Shown: piece after piece, positions 48,525 through 57,756 of the stretch
Position numbering within the stretch: the stretch's first letter is position 1
Layout: the number at the start of each line of letters is the position of its first letter
Assembly: GCF_002368095.1 (NCBI RefSeq)
Contig: NZ_AP018227.1
Span: forward strand, 4,737,782 to 4,801,781
DNA from: Calothrix parasitica NIES-267
GTDB lineage: Bacteria; Cyanobacteriota; Cyanobacteriia; Cyanobacteriales; Nostocaceae
Length of the DNA: 64,000 nt
Direction of reading: 5' to 3'
Notes under the pieces: generated by a model
What the model was told of the DNA's origin: nothing
Database searches by the model: none
The model's input: the letters and a program-made list of their open reading frames with translations, nothing else
Translations under genes and position numbers: made by a program

Positions 48525-49391
48525 GCTTTTAAAACAGGCTTTTACGGTAAATTGGGGAAATCTTAATTAAAGGTTTGAAAAAACCGTATATTGGAGTGTT
48601 GAGAACATTAACAGCCAAATTAATGAATGGTTCTAGCAAAACTTTCGTTTTTTTGTGCGGCTAAACTGATAGTCACAGTTGAATATCATTTTCAATATTA
48701 CAGACGAATCTTGAGTAGAGAATACATTAAAGCACGATAATAAAATTTTTTCAAGTAATTAACCATTATTTAGATAATGGTAGTTTTTAGACCAATTTTT
48801 TATCCGTTCAATTTTTTTATTGCTCAATAGTTAGTTCAGTCATTTGATATGTTCTAACTTTTGGTCTATTCCTAGAGATAGAATTAACCGCTTCAATAAT
48901 TAGCTTACATTATCTTCATAATCCCCAGTTTTCCCTGACTTTTCAGCTTGTTTTGAAGGTCAGGGACTTGTAATGCAACAATTTTTTAACTTCAAAATTG
49001 TATCTGGACATACTTTTATTTTTGATTTGGTTAATTATACTGACCGCAGAAAAATAAAGTTGAACGGGTGTTTCTACCGAAGTAAAATAATCTCAGTTTC
49101 CGGTTGAATGCAATACAGGGTGAATTTGTAAGAGTAGGATGCGGGGATATAGTTAACTCAGTTTGACGGGAAGAATATCTCCCCATCAATTTGTCTTCTT
49201 ACAAAAATGTATTGGACTCAAGTGAGAACCGTTATAATCGCTTTGACAATAAGACTTCTGACTGCACTAACTGTAAACATTGTGAGGGTCATACTTTTTC
49301 TTGTTGTTAAATGAGTTGTACGATTCCTTGTCAGTTTTTTTTGGTAATCTACATAGTCTAGCTAGGTCTGCTTATATCTGTTAGCAGAAAA
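48525..49391. other. 867-base gap inside the polysaccharide locus
   Basis: No gene, RNA gene or dispersed repeat was recognised. Since transcription on both sides is rightward, the gap likely contains a terminator for the first block and a new promoter for the second, but neither could be placed. Confidence 0.45.
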
Positions 49392-50303
49392 ATGTGTATG
49401 TCAAGTTTTTCTTCCTTTTTTAGAACACCTTTCGGTCTTCATGGTGATGCTACAGTACCGAATACAGATAATCAAACAATAGATGAAACTCAAAAAGATA
49501 AATCAACTGCTTTGAGTGTCTATTTATTGGAGCGAAGGATAGACTGTATGTCCATCTCTTCAATTGTTGAAGCGATTCATAAGGCTTGCAGAGAAAATAA
49601 GAAAATAACTGTGGCAAATTATAATATCCATAGTTTTAATTTATCTATGCAATTGCCTTGGTATTACGAATTTCTTCAAAGTGCAGAGATTGCTAATTGT
49701 GATAGCGTCGGAATATTAAAAGCAATTGGATATATGGGGTTAGATTTACCTTTAGATTTCCGAACTTCTTATACGCTTTTGATGCCTAAAGTGCTAGAAA
49801 GCTGCAATAATAAAAACTATTCGGTGTTTCTATTAGGTGGAAAGCCCCAATGTTTAGAAACTGCAATTAATAATTTGCAAATTAAATATCCCAGAGTCAA
49901 CTTTGCTGGACATCATGGATATTTTGATAAACGAGATAAATTTGCGAATCAATCAGCAGTTGAGCAAATTAATAAGTTCAAGCCAAATGTTTTAATTGTA
50001 GGTATGGGAATGCCTATTCAAGAACAGTGGGTACAACAGCATCGACATTCTTTGCAAGTTAACACTATTATGCTGGGTGGGGCAATTATTGATAGAATGG
50101 CTGGAATTGTTCCAGATTGCCCGCATATTATATCTGATGCTGGTCTTGAGTGGTTTTATCGTTTCTGTCGCGAACCAAAACGTTTAGCAGCTCGCTATTT
50201 ATTAGGAAATCCAGCTTTTGCATTGCATATTGCTTTAGCAATGTTTAATAAAATGTCTTTGCGAGTTGAATTAACACCTAAGTTGGAAAATTTTGATTTA
50301 TAA
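49392..50303 (+). CDS. WecG/TagA/CpsF family glycosyltransferase (GT26, second copy)
   Basis: 303 residues. A variable N-terminal stretch of about 40 residues precedes the fold. The family pattern is seen in VANYNIHSFNLSMQLPWYYE, IANCDSVGILKAIGYMG, VLIVGMGMPIQEQWVQQH and ISDAGLEWFYRFCREPKRLA. The usual SGSDL-type motif is replaced by DFRTSYT, so its acceptor or donor probably differs from the first GT26. The start is ATG 49392, with a second ATG two codons on. It begins the second block of the locus. Confidence 0.87.
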   Translation: MCMSSFSSFFRTPFGLHGDATVPNTDNQTIDETQKDKSTALSVYLLERRIDCMSISSIVEAIHKACRENKKITVANYNIHSFNLSMQLPWYYEFLQSAEIANCDSVGILKAIGYMGLDLPLDFRTSYTLLMPKVLESCNNKNYSVFLLGGKPQCLETAINNLQIKYPRVNFAGHHGYFDKRDKFANQSAVEQINKFKPNVLIVGMGMPIQEQWVQQHRHSLQVNTIMLGGAIIDRMAGIVPDCPHIISDAGLEWFYRFCREPKRLAARYLLGNPAFALHIALAMFNKMSLRVELTPKLENFDL

Positions 50304-50604
50304 GAATTGGGAAATAAGGAATAGGTAGTAGCTAGTGGGTATTAGATAATTTTCTAGTTAATTTTCTAGTTAATTAATTTTTTCATTTTGTTGATAATGG
50401 GTTCGTTCATTCTCTAAATTGACTCCGAGATACTCCCTTTCTAGCCGCTTATAAAACCTTTCTGAATTAATGAGACATGAAACAGACTAATAAGACTTGA
50501 CCGCAAAAGTTTTGATGAGTTTTGGTAGTGCGACCATTTTCCATTTTGGTCGCTAGCTACCCTGTTGTAAGCAACCCAGATTCTCGTACTACCTCAGTAA
50601 GATA
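50304..50604. other. Gap with a GCGACCA palindrome
   Basis: About 300 bases without a gene. It carries the second GCGACCA...TGGTCGC palindrome, with an outer GGTAG/CTACC pair, at 50524-50561. A repeat of TTTTCTAGTTAA lies near 50350-50375. Confidence 0.6.
50524..50561. repeat. GCGACCA palindrome (copy 2)
   Basis: Outer arms GGTAG and CTACC and inner arms GCGACCA and TGGTCGC flank an A+T-rich loop of ten bases. It shares TAGTGCGACCA and TGGTCGCTAG with the copy at 32983-33007. Confidence 0.7.
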
Positions 50605-51543
50605 ATGAAAATTTGTTATTTGATACAAACCCATAAGAATCCAGAGCAAATTTATCGTTTAATTAAAACAATCAAAACTTCTAATACTGATAATCAGGTC
50701 ATTATTAGCCATGATTTTCATAATTGTAATTTAGATGTTAAAAGGTTAAATGATGATGGAATCAAAGTTTTAAATGGTAGGGGAGGACGTGGAAATTTTT
50801 CTTCAGTTCAGTCCTATTTAAATGCTATTGAGTACCTGATTGAGAATGATATAGAATTCGACTGGTTGACTTATATTTCCGGTCAAGATTACCCAATCAA
50901 GCCAATTTCAGAAATTGATAATTTTTTATCTAAAACTGATTATGATGGTTTTATAGAATACTTTAATGTATTTTCGCTATTAAGTCATTGGAGCATACAA
51001 GAAGGTCAAAGCCGTTATTTATTTAAGTATCAATCGCTTGAAATTCTAAAAAGAATGCCTAGTTGGTTAAAGCAGTTATGCGTACCAATAAAAATAATTA
51101 ATTATTTACAGCCTTTCTTCAGAATAAACTTGGCATATGAAATGTTAGGTATACGAAGAAAGCCGTTGTTTAATACAAATTTTATCTGCTATGGAGGTTC
51201 TTTTTTCACGACTTTATCTAGAAAATGTATAGAGTATTTGCATAGTTTTTGTCAGAATCATCCGGAAGTAATCGAATATTATCGGGAAGTATGCGTATCG
51301 GATGAATCCTTTCTACAAACAATTTTGGTAAACAGTAGAAAATTTAATTTATGTAATGATAATAAACTGTACTTTGACTTCTCTAAAACGAAAAATGGAC
51401 GGCCAAAAGTTTTAACCATAAGCGATTATGATGCAGTAATCCGAAGCGATGCTCATTTCGCAAGAAAATTCGATATGGATGAAGACAGAATAATTTTAGA
51501 TATTCTAGATGAACAGATTTCTAATTTAGTTATGTCTTCCTAG
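50605..51543 (+). CDS. Core-2/I-branching-like glycosyltransferase (GT14, second copy)
   Basis: 312 residues and clearly a paralogue of the protein at 46710-47669. It opens with MKICYLIQTHKNPEQIYRLI and has TYISGQDYPIKPISEID, FNTNFICYGGSFFTTLSRKC, SFLQTILVNSRKF and GRPKVLTISDYDAV in the same order and spacing. A branch-sugar role in the same polysaccharide is likely, perhaps with a different acceptor. It is followed by ACCAATT-type short repeats. Confidence 0.88.
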   Translation: MKICYLIQTHKNPEQIYRLIKTIKTSNTDNQVIISHDFHNCNLDVKRLNDDGIKVLNGRGGRGNFSSVQSYLNAIEYLIENDIEFDWLTYISGQDYPIKPISEIDNFLSKTDYDGFIEYFNVFSLLSHWSIQEGQSRYLFKYQSLEILKRMPSWLKQLCVPIKIINYLQPFFRINLAYEMLGIRRKPLFNTNFICYGGSFFTTLSRKCIEYLHSFCQNHPEVIEYYREVCVSDESFLQTILVNSRKFNLCNDNKLYFDFSKTKNGRPKVLTISDYDAVIRSDAHFARKFDMDEDRIILDILDEQISNLVMSS

Positions 51544-51544
51544 A

Positions 51545-51637
51545 ATCACCAATTACCAATTACCAATTACCAATTACCAATTCTCAATTACCAATTCTCA
51601 ATTACCAATTACCAATTCTCAATCACCAATTCCTAAT
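51545..51637. repeat. ACCAATT heptamer run
   Basis: About a dozen units of ACCAATT, with TCTCAATT variants, fill the gap between the second GT14 gene and the next GT2 gene up to its start codon. Confidence 0.85.
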
Positions 51638-51638
51638 C

Positions 51639-52604
51639 ATGGTTAGAATTCCAAAAGTTACTGTTGTAGTTCCCGCTTATAACGTCAGTAAATATATTCC
51701 AGAAGCTTTAGCTTCTTTGGAAAAGCAAACATTTACAGACTTTGAAGTATTGATAGTTGATGATGGTTCAACTGATGATACTGCGGATGTTGTACAGAAA
51801 TTCTGTCAGCGAGATTCTAGATTTCAATTGTTGCAGAAACCCAACGGAGGATTATCTTCAGCCCGTAATTACGGGATTGATCGCAGTCGTGGTGAATATA
51901 TTGCTTTACTCGATGGTGATGATGTTTATCACAAAGATAAGTTAGCAACTCATGTGGCCAGGTTGTATAGTCGGGATGATGTGGGCTTAGTTTACAGCGC
52001 TTCCCGAACAATCCGCGATGATGGAAAACCAACATTTATCACTTTGAGTGGTAAACCAATTCACCCAAATCCTCTCCTAGCTCTGTTGTGCAAAAACTTC
52101 GTCGGACATGGTTCTAATGCTGTGTTTCGTCGTTGTTTGATAGAAGAAGTCGGTGGTTTTAACGAAAGCTTACGCAGTTGGGAAGATGTTGATTTGTGGT
52201 TACGGATAGCTGCAACCCAAAAATGGCATTTCTATCGGGAGAAACGAATTTTATGTTTCTACCGAGTGCGTCCTTCCGGATTATCTTTCAATACCTCCCA
52301 AATGCTCGATTGTGGTGAGCATGTCCTTAAAGATGCTTATCAACGTTCTCCAGAATTAGTCAAATCGATGCTACCAACTGCTTATGCTTATATGTATCGC
52401 TATTTGACGAGATTGTCTCTCCAGGGTGGAAATATTGAAGCAGCACGTAACTTTATTAGACAAGCTTTGATTTATGATAGGTCGATTTTTTATCGCGATA
52501 TCCGTTCCTTATTGACTCTGATATCGGTTCGCTTGTCTCTAATATCCAAAATCCTAATCGGTAATTCCCTGGGTTTGGTCAAAGCAGTAAATAGTAGAAG
52601 GTAA
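51639..52604 (+). CDS. GT2 family glycosyltransferase (c)
   Basis: 321 residues. PKVTVVVPAYNVSKYIPEAL, VLIVDDGSTDDTAD, KPNGGLSSARNYGIDRSRG and the metal site ALLDGDDVYHKDKL, followed by LRSWEDVDLWLRIAATQKWH, define a GT2 enzyme. Gly between the two acidic residues (DGDD in place of DADD or DSDD) sets it apart from its neighbours. The C-terminus is helical. Donor and acceptor are unknown. The ribosome-binding region consists of ACCAATT repeats, so no clear Shine-Dalgarno site precedes the ATG. Confidence 0.9.
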   Translation: MVRIPKVTVVVPAYNVSKYIPEALASLEKQTFTDFEVLIVDDGSTDDTADVVQKFCQRDSRFQLLQKPNGGLSSARNYGIDRSRGEYIALLDGDDVYHKDKLATHVARLYSRDDVGLVYSASRTIRDDGKPTFITLSGKPIHPNPLLALLCKNFVGHGSNAVFRRCLIEEVGGFNESLRSWEDVDLWLRIAATQKWHFYREKRILCFYRVRPSGLSFNTSQMLDCGEHVLKDAYQRSPELVKSMLPTAYAYMYRYLTRLSLQGGNIEAARNFIRQALIYDRSIFYRDIRSLLTLISVRLSLISKILIGNSLGLVKAVNSRR

Positions 52605-52613
52605 GCACTGATA

Positions 52614-54050
52614 GTGAAAGCAACTGCACTTTTCAAAAATGGTTTGTGGATTTCTTATGCCACATTTATTACCCGTATCTTTGCGTTCGGAAGTAGTTTA
52701 GTTTTAGCGAGACTACTACAACCTTCTGATTTCGGAGTCATCGGAATCGCTTATGTTTTCTGGTCTTTTTTCTCGTTATTTATCCAAGATACTGCGGGTG
52801 CTTTCATTATCTACAAGGGAATAGAAAACCCTAAATATGTAAATACTGCTTACACTATCAGTTTATTAGTTGGACTAGGTTTGGGATTGGTAGTATCAGC
52901 TTTAGCCCCGTTTATAGCAAGTTTCTTTCAAGAACCGGTTTTAACGTGGATATTAATTGCTTTTGCATTTAATCTGCTGCTATCTTCGGCTGGTTATGTT
53001 TACTCTAGCGTCATGACTCGACAGATGAAGTATCGAGAAATCGCAAATATCACTTTAGCTAACTCGATTACGCGATTGCTTTGTACTACTGGTGCTGCAT
53101 TTCTAGGCTTTAGCTACTGGTCTTTCGTTATTGGTGATACTGCTTCTTGGGTTGTTAATTGTATTCTTGCTCGCTATTATTCCAAATACAAATTTAGGTT
53201 ACAAATTGATGCAGAAGTTAAATCAGAAGTTCAATCTTTCTACTTTGGTACCATTGCTTCAAGCTTTGGTTTGTATACCAACTTTAACATTGATAATTTT
53301 GCAGTAGGGAAGCTATTAGGTAGTACGAGTCTTGGTTACTATAATCTTGCTTACCAGTTAACTAATGCATTTTCAAGTATTGCGAATGCTATATTTAATC
53401 AACTAGGTATGCCAGTTTTTGCACAGCTATCTGACGATACTCAACAGCAAAATACTTTATTAAAAGTAGTCGAACAAACTGCAATTTTAACGGCTGCAAT
53501 CAGCGCTTTAATTTTCTTGAGTGTAGACTCTCAGGTCGTTGCTATAATTTTTGGAGAAAAGTGGCTACCCATTCTCACAGTTATTCCGGGTTTACTTGTT
53601 TTTTCCTACTTCCGTATCATAAATTCTTCACTTTTCTCCATGCTAGTTGCTAAAGGTCGTCCGGATATTAATGCTAAGGTAAATTTACAAATAGCTCCTA
53701 TTGCAGTTGGTAGTTTTATCATTGGAGCAAATCTAGGTGGAATTGTGGGAGTTAGTTTGGCTGTTGCTATTGTATTAGGAATTGGCTGGACTCTTTACTG
53801 GTGGTGGGTTGCTTGTCGAAGCTTGGGCTGGTCATTTCCTAAATTTATTATTCCCTGCTTTATTCCAATTTTGTTAATAATTCCAGGTTTAATAATTTCG
53901 ATTAATTTACCTTTATTCGTTCGACCATTTGCGTTTATTTCAATTTACGTAATCGGTATACGTATATTTCAAGCAAACATCTTTTTTCAATATCATAAAA
54001 AACTCAATCAGTTAATTAGACGCTTCGGAAAGCTTTATTTTAATCGCTAA
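52614..54050 (+). CDS. Polysaccharide flippase (Wzx, third type)
   Basis: A 478-residue MOP-superfamily membrane protein with about fourteen predicted helices. The opening GLWISYATFITRIFAFGSSL and SLVLARLLQPSDFGVIGIAY is typical, and GTIASSFGLYTNFNIDNFAV with GKLLGSTSLGYYNLAYQL is the mid-protein signature. It differs from the two WzxC-type flippases that flank the locus, so it may handle another substrate. The start is GTG, giving the best fit to the family N-terminus, nine bases after the GT2 gene. Confidence 0.87.
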   Translation: MKATALFKNGLWISYATFITRIFAFGSSLVLARLLQPSDFGVIGIAYVFWSFFSLFIQDTAGAFIIYKGIENPKYVNTAYTISLLVGLGLGLVVSALAPFIASFFQEPVLTWILIAFAFNLLLSSAGYVYSSVMTRQMKYREIANITLANSITRLLCTTGAAFLGFSYWSFVIGDTASWVVNCILARYYSKYKFRLQIDAEVKSEVQSFYFGTIASSFGLYTNFNIDNFAVGKLLGSTSLGYYNLAYQLTNAFSSIANAIFNQLGMPVFAQLSDDTQQQNTLLKVVEQTAILTAAISALIFLSVDSQVVAIIFGEKWLPILTVIPGLLVFSYFRIINSSLFSMLVAKGRPDINAKVNLQIAPIAVGSFIIGANLGGIVGVSLAVAIVLGIGWTLYWWWVACRSLGWSFPKFIIPCFIPILLIIPGLIISINLPLFVRPFAFISIYVIGIRIFQANIFFQYHKKLNQLIRRFGKLYFNR

Positions 54051-54119
54051 TCATTAAAATCTGTTTTTGATGATGCTGCGTTTCGCTATTACTCTGTCAA
54101 ATTGCAAATAAAACGAAAG

Positions 54120-55148
54120 ATGACCAACAATACACCACTTATATCTGTAATAATTCCTGTGTATAACGGGGAAAAAACAATTAGGGAAACAATATTTTCG
54201 GTATTGAATCAAACTTATAAAAATCTAGAGCTAATAGTAATTAATGATGGTTCTCTAGATTTAACTTTGAATATAATTTATACTATTAAAGACCCTCGCT
54301 TAAAAGTTTTTTCTTATGAAAAATCTGGTGTCAGCATTAGCCGGAATCGTGGAATCGAACGAGCTTCCGGTCAGTTTATTTCTTTTTTAGATGCTGATGA
54401 TATTTGGACTCCGGAAAAACTAGAGAAACAATTCAAAGCTTTACAACTTAATCCTCAAGCATCAGTTGCTTATAGTTGGGTAGACTATATTGATGAAAAC
54501 GGTGAATTTTTTCGTCATGGGAATCATATAAGCATTAATGGAAATGCTTACGAAAAAATGTTGATTCAAAATGTTCTAGAAAATGGTTCTAACCCCTTAA
54601 TTCGTAGACAAGCATTGATTAATGTGGGTAACTTTGACCCATCACTAAAATTTGCTGAAGATTGGGATATGTGGCTGCGTTTAGCATCTCGCTATGATTT
54701 TGTGACTGTACCGAATGCTGATGTCTTATACCGTGTGTCTTTTTCCTCGGTATCTACAAATGTTGTGGAAATGGAAAAAGCTTGTTTGAAATTTATTGAA
54801 AAATCTTTTAATACCGCTCCTGAATCGCTTAAATATTTAAAAAGGAAAGCTTTGACCAACCTTTATCATTATCTAACTTTTAAGTCTTTAGAATCTCCTT
54901 CTGGTCAAAAAAATGCCATATTTGCTATGAGATTTTTTAAAAATGTGATTTGGAATGATTTATCTGTGATTGTCCATTGGAAAACAATGTGTGAAGTATT
55001 TTTTAAAGTCACAATGGTAATTCTTCTACCTCCTAAACAATATAAATACTTGAAAACTAAAATTAAAATAATCATGTTAAGTATGAGTCGCGAGCGAGGT
55101 TTAGTGAATACAAGAAACAATGGAATTTCTATAGTTCAATATGAGTAG
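54120..55148 (+). CDS. GT2 family glycosyltransferase (d)
   Basis: About 342 residues. LISVIIPVYNGEKTIRETIF, LIVINDGSLDLTLNI, KSGVSISRNRGIERASGQ and the metal site SFLDADDIWTPEKL, then KFAEDWDMWLRLASRYDF, mark the GT2 fold. I start it at the ATG of 54120. A TTG at 54102 would add six basic residues. The C-terminal third has several Lys-rich and hydrophobic helices that may contact the membrane. It follows the flippase by 69 bases. Confidence 0.9.
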   Translation: MTNNTPLISVIIPVYNGEKTIRETIFSVLNQTYKNLELIVINDGSLDLTLNIIYTIKDPRLKVFSYEKSGVSISRNRGIERASGQFISFLDADDIWTPEKLEKQFKALQLNPQASVAYSWVDYIDENGEFFRHGNHISINGNAYEKMLIQNVLENGSNPLIRRQALINVGNFDPSLKFAEDWDMWLRLASRYDFVTVPNADVLYRVSFSSVSTNVVEMEKACLKFIEKSFNTAPESLKYLKRKALTNLYHYLTFKSLESPSGQKNAIFAMRFFKNVIWNDLSVIVHWKTMCEVFFKVTMVILLPPKQYKYLKTKIKIIMLSMSRERGLVNTRNNGISIVQYE

Positions 55149-55224
55149 GAAGTAGTAGTAAATCACATAGTTATGAGGGATAAAGCATTCGTAGTAAACC
55201 CCCAGAAAATGAGGATTTTAGTTA

Positions 55225-56370
55225 ATGTTTAATTTTGGTTTTATTGTAGAACAAGCTTTAGGACATGTTACTCACTACCAGAATTTAAGGTATTGGGTAG
55301 ATAAAGATGTTAATATCAAACCGTATTGGATGCCTGTGGGAGAAAATACGAATGATATTTGGTCAAAACTGCCACTAATTCGTAATAATTGGTCGCTAAA
55401 AGTTAGTTTACGAACTCATGATGCGATAAAATCAGCGATACAACTACAAACTCTAGATGGATTATTTTTACATACTCAGACATTGGGTTTGTTTGCTATT
55501 CCTTTGATGCATCGCATACCAACTATAATTTCTACCGACGCTACCCCGCTTAATTTTGATAGTATTGCTGCTGGATACAATCATCAGGTCGGAACTAATT
55601 TTTTGGCCGAACGTATTAAATATCAATGGAATAAGAGTACTTATAATGCTGCTGCTGCAATTGTAACTTGGTGCAAATGGTCTAAAGATTCATTGATTCA
55701 CGATTACGGTATACCCGATGAAAAAGTTATCATAATTCCGCCGGGTGTAGATTTAGAAAAATGGCATTTTCAACGCAATAAAAATATCGAATCGCAGGAA
55801 AATCCCTTACGGTTACTATTTGTTGGAGCAGATTTTGCTCGTAAAGGAGGTTATACTCTCCTTGAAGCTTTTCTTAACGGTTTAGAGCAGGATTTTATAT
55901 TAGATATCGTTACTAAAGATACTAATTTAAAACGCGAATTGACTGGAATCAGAAATCTAAATATATATTGCGATTTAACTCCTAATAATCCTCGTTTAAA
56001 ACAACTTTTTGCTCAAGCTGATATCTTCGTTTTTCCCACTGAAGCTGATTGCTTTGGTATAGCTGTTTCGGAAGCAATGGCTGCAGGTTTACCAGTTATC
56101 ACTACTGATATTGGTGGCTTATCCGAGCAAGTAGAACATGGAGTTAATGGTTTAATCATCCCACCATCTGATGCTACAGCTTTGGCGATCGCACTGCGAA
56201 CTCTGAAGAATAATCCGCTGAAAATAGCGAGTATGGCTGCTCGTAGTCGTCAGATAGCAGAAAAGCGTTTGGACGCTCGACGTAATTATACTGCGGTTCT
56301 GAAGCTGATGAAAAATATATCCCAGAAACCTTCTGCATCATATAGAGCCAAGAATTTACACCATGTCTGA
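55225..56370 (+). CDS. GT4 family glycosyltransferase (a)
   Basis: A GT-B fold retaining glycosyltransferase of 381 residues. The linker motif VIIIPPGVDLEKWHF is near residue 172. LLFVGADFARKGGYTLLEA starts the C-terminal donor domain. The catalytic EX7E region reads PTEADCFGIAVSEAMAAG, then GLPVITTDIGGLSEQVEHG. The N-terminal half (FIVEQALGHVTHYQNLRYWV) is the variable acceptor domain. Its stop overlaps the next start by eight bases, indicating coupling. Confidence 0.9.
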   Translation: MFNFGFIVEQALGHVTHYQNLRYWVDKDVNIKPYWMPVGENTNDIWSKLPLIRNNWSLKVSLRTHDAIKSAIQLQTLDGLFLHTQTLGLFAIPLMHRIPTIISTDATPLNFDSIAAGYNHQVGTNFLAERIKYQWNKSTYNAAAAIVTWCKWSKDSLIHDYGIPDEKVIIIPPGVDLEKWHFQRNKNIESQENPLRLLFVGADFARKGGYTLLEAFLNGLEQDFILDIVTKDTNLKRELTGIRNLNIYCDLTPNNPRLKQLFAQADIFVFPTEADCFGIAVSEAMAAGLPVITTDIGGLSEQVEHGVNGLIIPPSDATALAIALRTLKNNPLKIASMAARSRQIAEKRLDARRNYTAVLKLMKNISQKPSASYRAKNLHHV

Positions 56371-57469
56371 TTATTCACCCGATATTGCCATATTTCTTCG
56401 CTGTCTTTACAGTGGTGGTGCGGAACGAGTATTGCTCAACTTAGCTCGGGGTTTTGTACAGCAAGGTCTAAAAGTTGATATGGTACTTGCTGCTTCGAGT
56501 GGTTCTTTATTAAAACAATTACCGTCAGAAATTAGACTAATAGACTTAAAAGCAGAATCAAAAATTGGTATCCTACCTAAACTAGTTGAATATTTGCGAG
56601 CAGAAAATCCTACCAGCATGCTCGCAGCTCTGCATTATCCTTGTGAAATAGCTCTGTTAGCAAAACGTATTGCTAGAGTATCAACCAGAATAATAGTATC
56701 CGAACACAATCATCTTTCTCTAGAAGCAAAACGTATTCCACAGATGTCAGTACGTTTAACACCACTAGCAGCAAGACTTTTGTACCCTTGGGCTGATGGT
56801 ATTGTCAGCGTTTCTCAAGGGGTTAAGGAAGATTTAGTTAAGGTCACTAATTTACCTAAAAAAAGAATTGATTTAATTTATAATCCAGTTATCACTCCAG
56901 AACTGTTTGTTAAAGCACGAGAAAAAGTAAATCACCCGTGGTTTCAACCAGAAGAACCACCAGTTATCTTAGCTGTAGGCAGATTGCATCAACAGAAAGA
57001 TTACCCAACCTTATTGCGTGCATTTGTCAGAGTCAGACAGATTCGTCGATGTCGGTTAGTAATTTTAGGAGAAGGACCCGAAAAAGATAACTTAAATAAT
57101 TTAATAAACGAATTAGGAATACAAAAAGATGTCAGGATGTTGGGTTTTGTGGATAACCCTTACGCTTACATGGCTTCGAGTAGAGTTTTCGTCTTATCCT
57201 CTGCTTGGGAAGGTTTTGGTAACGTGATTGCAGAAGCTTTAGCAGTCGGAGCACCAGTAGTATCAACAGACTGTAAAAGCGGGCCAGCAGAGATTTTGAA
57301 GAATGGTAAATACGGTGAATTAATCCCAGTTGCCGATCCAAAAGCAATGGCTGAAGCTATCTTGAAAGTGCTTTCAGGTGAGATTAAGCAAATAGATACA
57401 GACTGGCTGAATCAATTTAAACTACAACACTGTACCGAAAAGTATTTAGAGGTAATGGGGAAAAGGTGA
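56363..57469 (+). CDS. GT4 family glycosyltransferase (b)
   Basis: 368 residues. The GT4 N-terminal loop YSGGAERVLLNLARG near residue 16 is well kept. IYNPVITPELF is the hinge, and AVGRLHQQKDYPTLLRAFVR opens the donor domain. SSAWEGFGNVIAEALAVGAP holds the EX7E pair, followed by STDCKSGPAEILKNGKYG, which resembles N-acetylgalactosamine or galactose transferases of this family. It overlaps the preceding GT4 gene by eight bases and is followed by a MITE-like element. Confidence 0.9.
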   Translation: MSDYSPDIAIFLRCLYSGGAERVLLNLARGFVQQGLKVDMVLAASSGSLLKQLPSEIRLIDLKAESKIGILPKLVEYLRAENPTSMLAALHYPCEIALLAKRIARVSTRIIVSEHNHLSLEAKRIPQMSVRLTPLAARLLYPWADGIVSVSQGVKEDLVKVTNLPKKRIDLIYNPVITPELFVKAREKVNHPWFQPEEPPVILAVGRLHQQKDYPTLLRAFVRVRQIRRCRLVILGEGPEKDNLNNLINELGIQKDVRMLGFVDNPYAYMASSRVFVLSSAWEGFGNVIAEALAVGAPVVSTDCKSGPAEILKNGKYGELIPVADPKAMAEAILKVLSGEIKQIDTDWLNQFKLQHCTEKYLEVMGKR

Positions 57470-57503
57470 ACAAGTAGAAAGTAGTAAGTAGTGAGTTATA
57501 AAT

Positions 57504-57628
57504 AGGACTTACGCAAGCTGCACATTTTTTCTTGTAGGGTGCTGTGACACTTTGAAAATTTATGAACGTAGTAATAATGTGTTCAGTGTCACGCACCAAC
57601 CGGTTAATATAACAATTGCGTAAGTCCT
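57504..57628. mobile_element. MITE with perfect 13-bp terminal inverted repeats
   Basis: AGGACTTACGCAA at 57504-57516 is exactly complementary to TTGCGTAAGTCCT at 57616-57628. A second inverted pair, GGTGCTGTGACACT and AGTGTCACGCACC, lies inside, so most of the 125-bp element folds into a long hairpin. GGACTTACGCA-type ends are common in small transposable elements of cyanobacteria. It has no coding capacity. It sits between the GT4 and polymerase genes without breaking either. Confidence 0.85.
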
Positions 57629-57756
57629 GATAAATTATTAATTTCCTTCCCTCACTCCTTCTTACCCTATCTTTCTTACTCATTACTCATTACTTATTAC
57701 TCATTACTAATTACTCATTACTCATTACCTGCTACTCGCGACTTTCCTTTAAAACA

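Noticed and set aside
57417-57683. 88-codon minus-strand open frame
   Set aside because: It runs through the MITE and the end of the GT4 gene, and shows no coding character.
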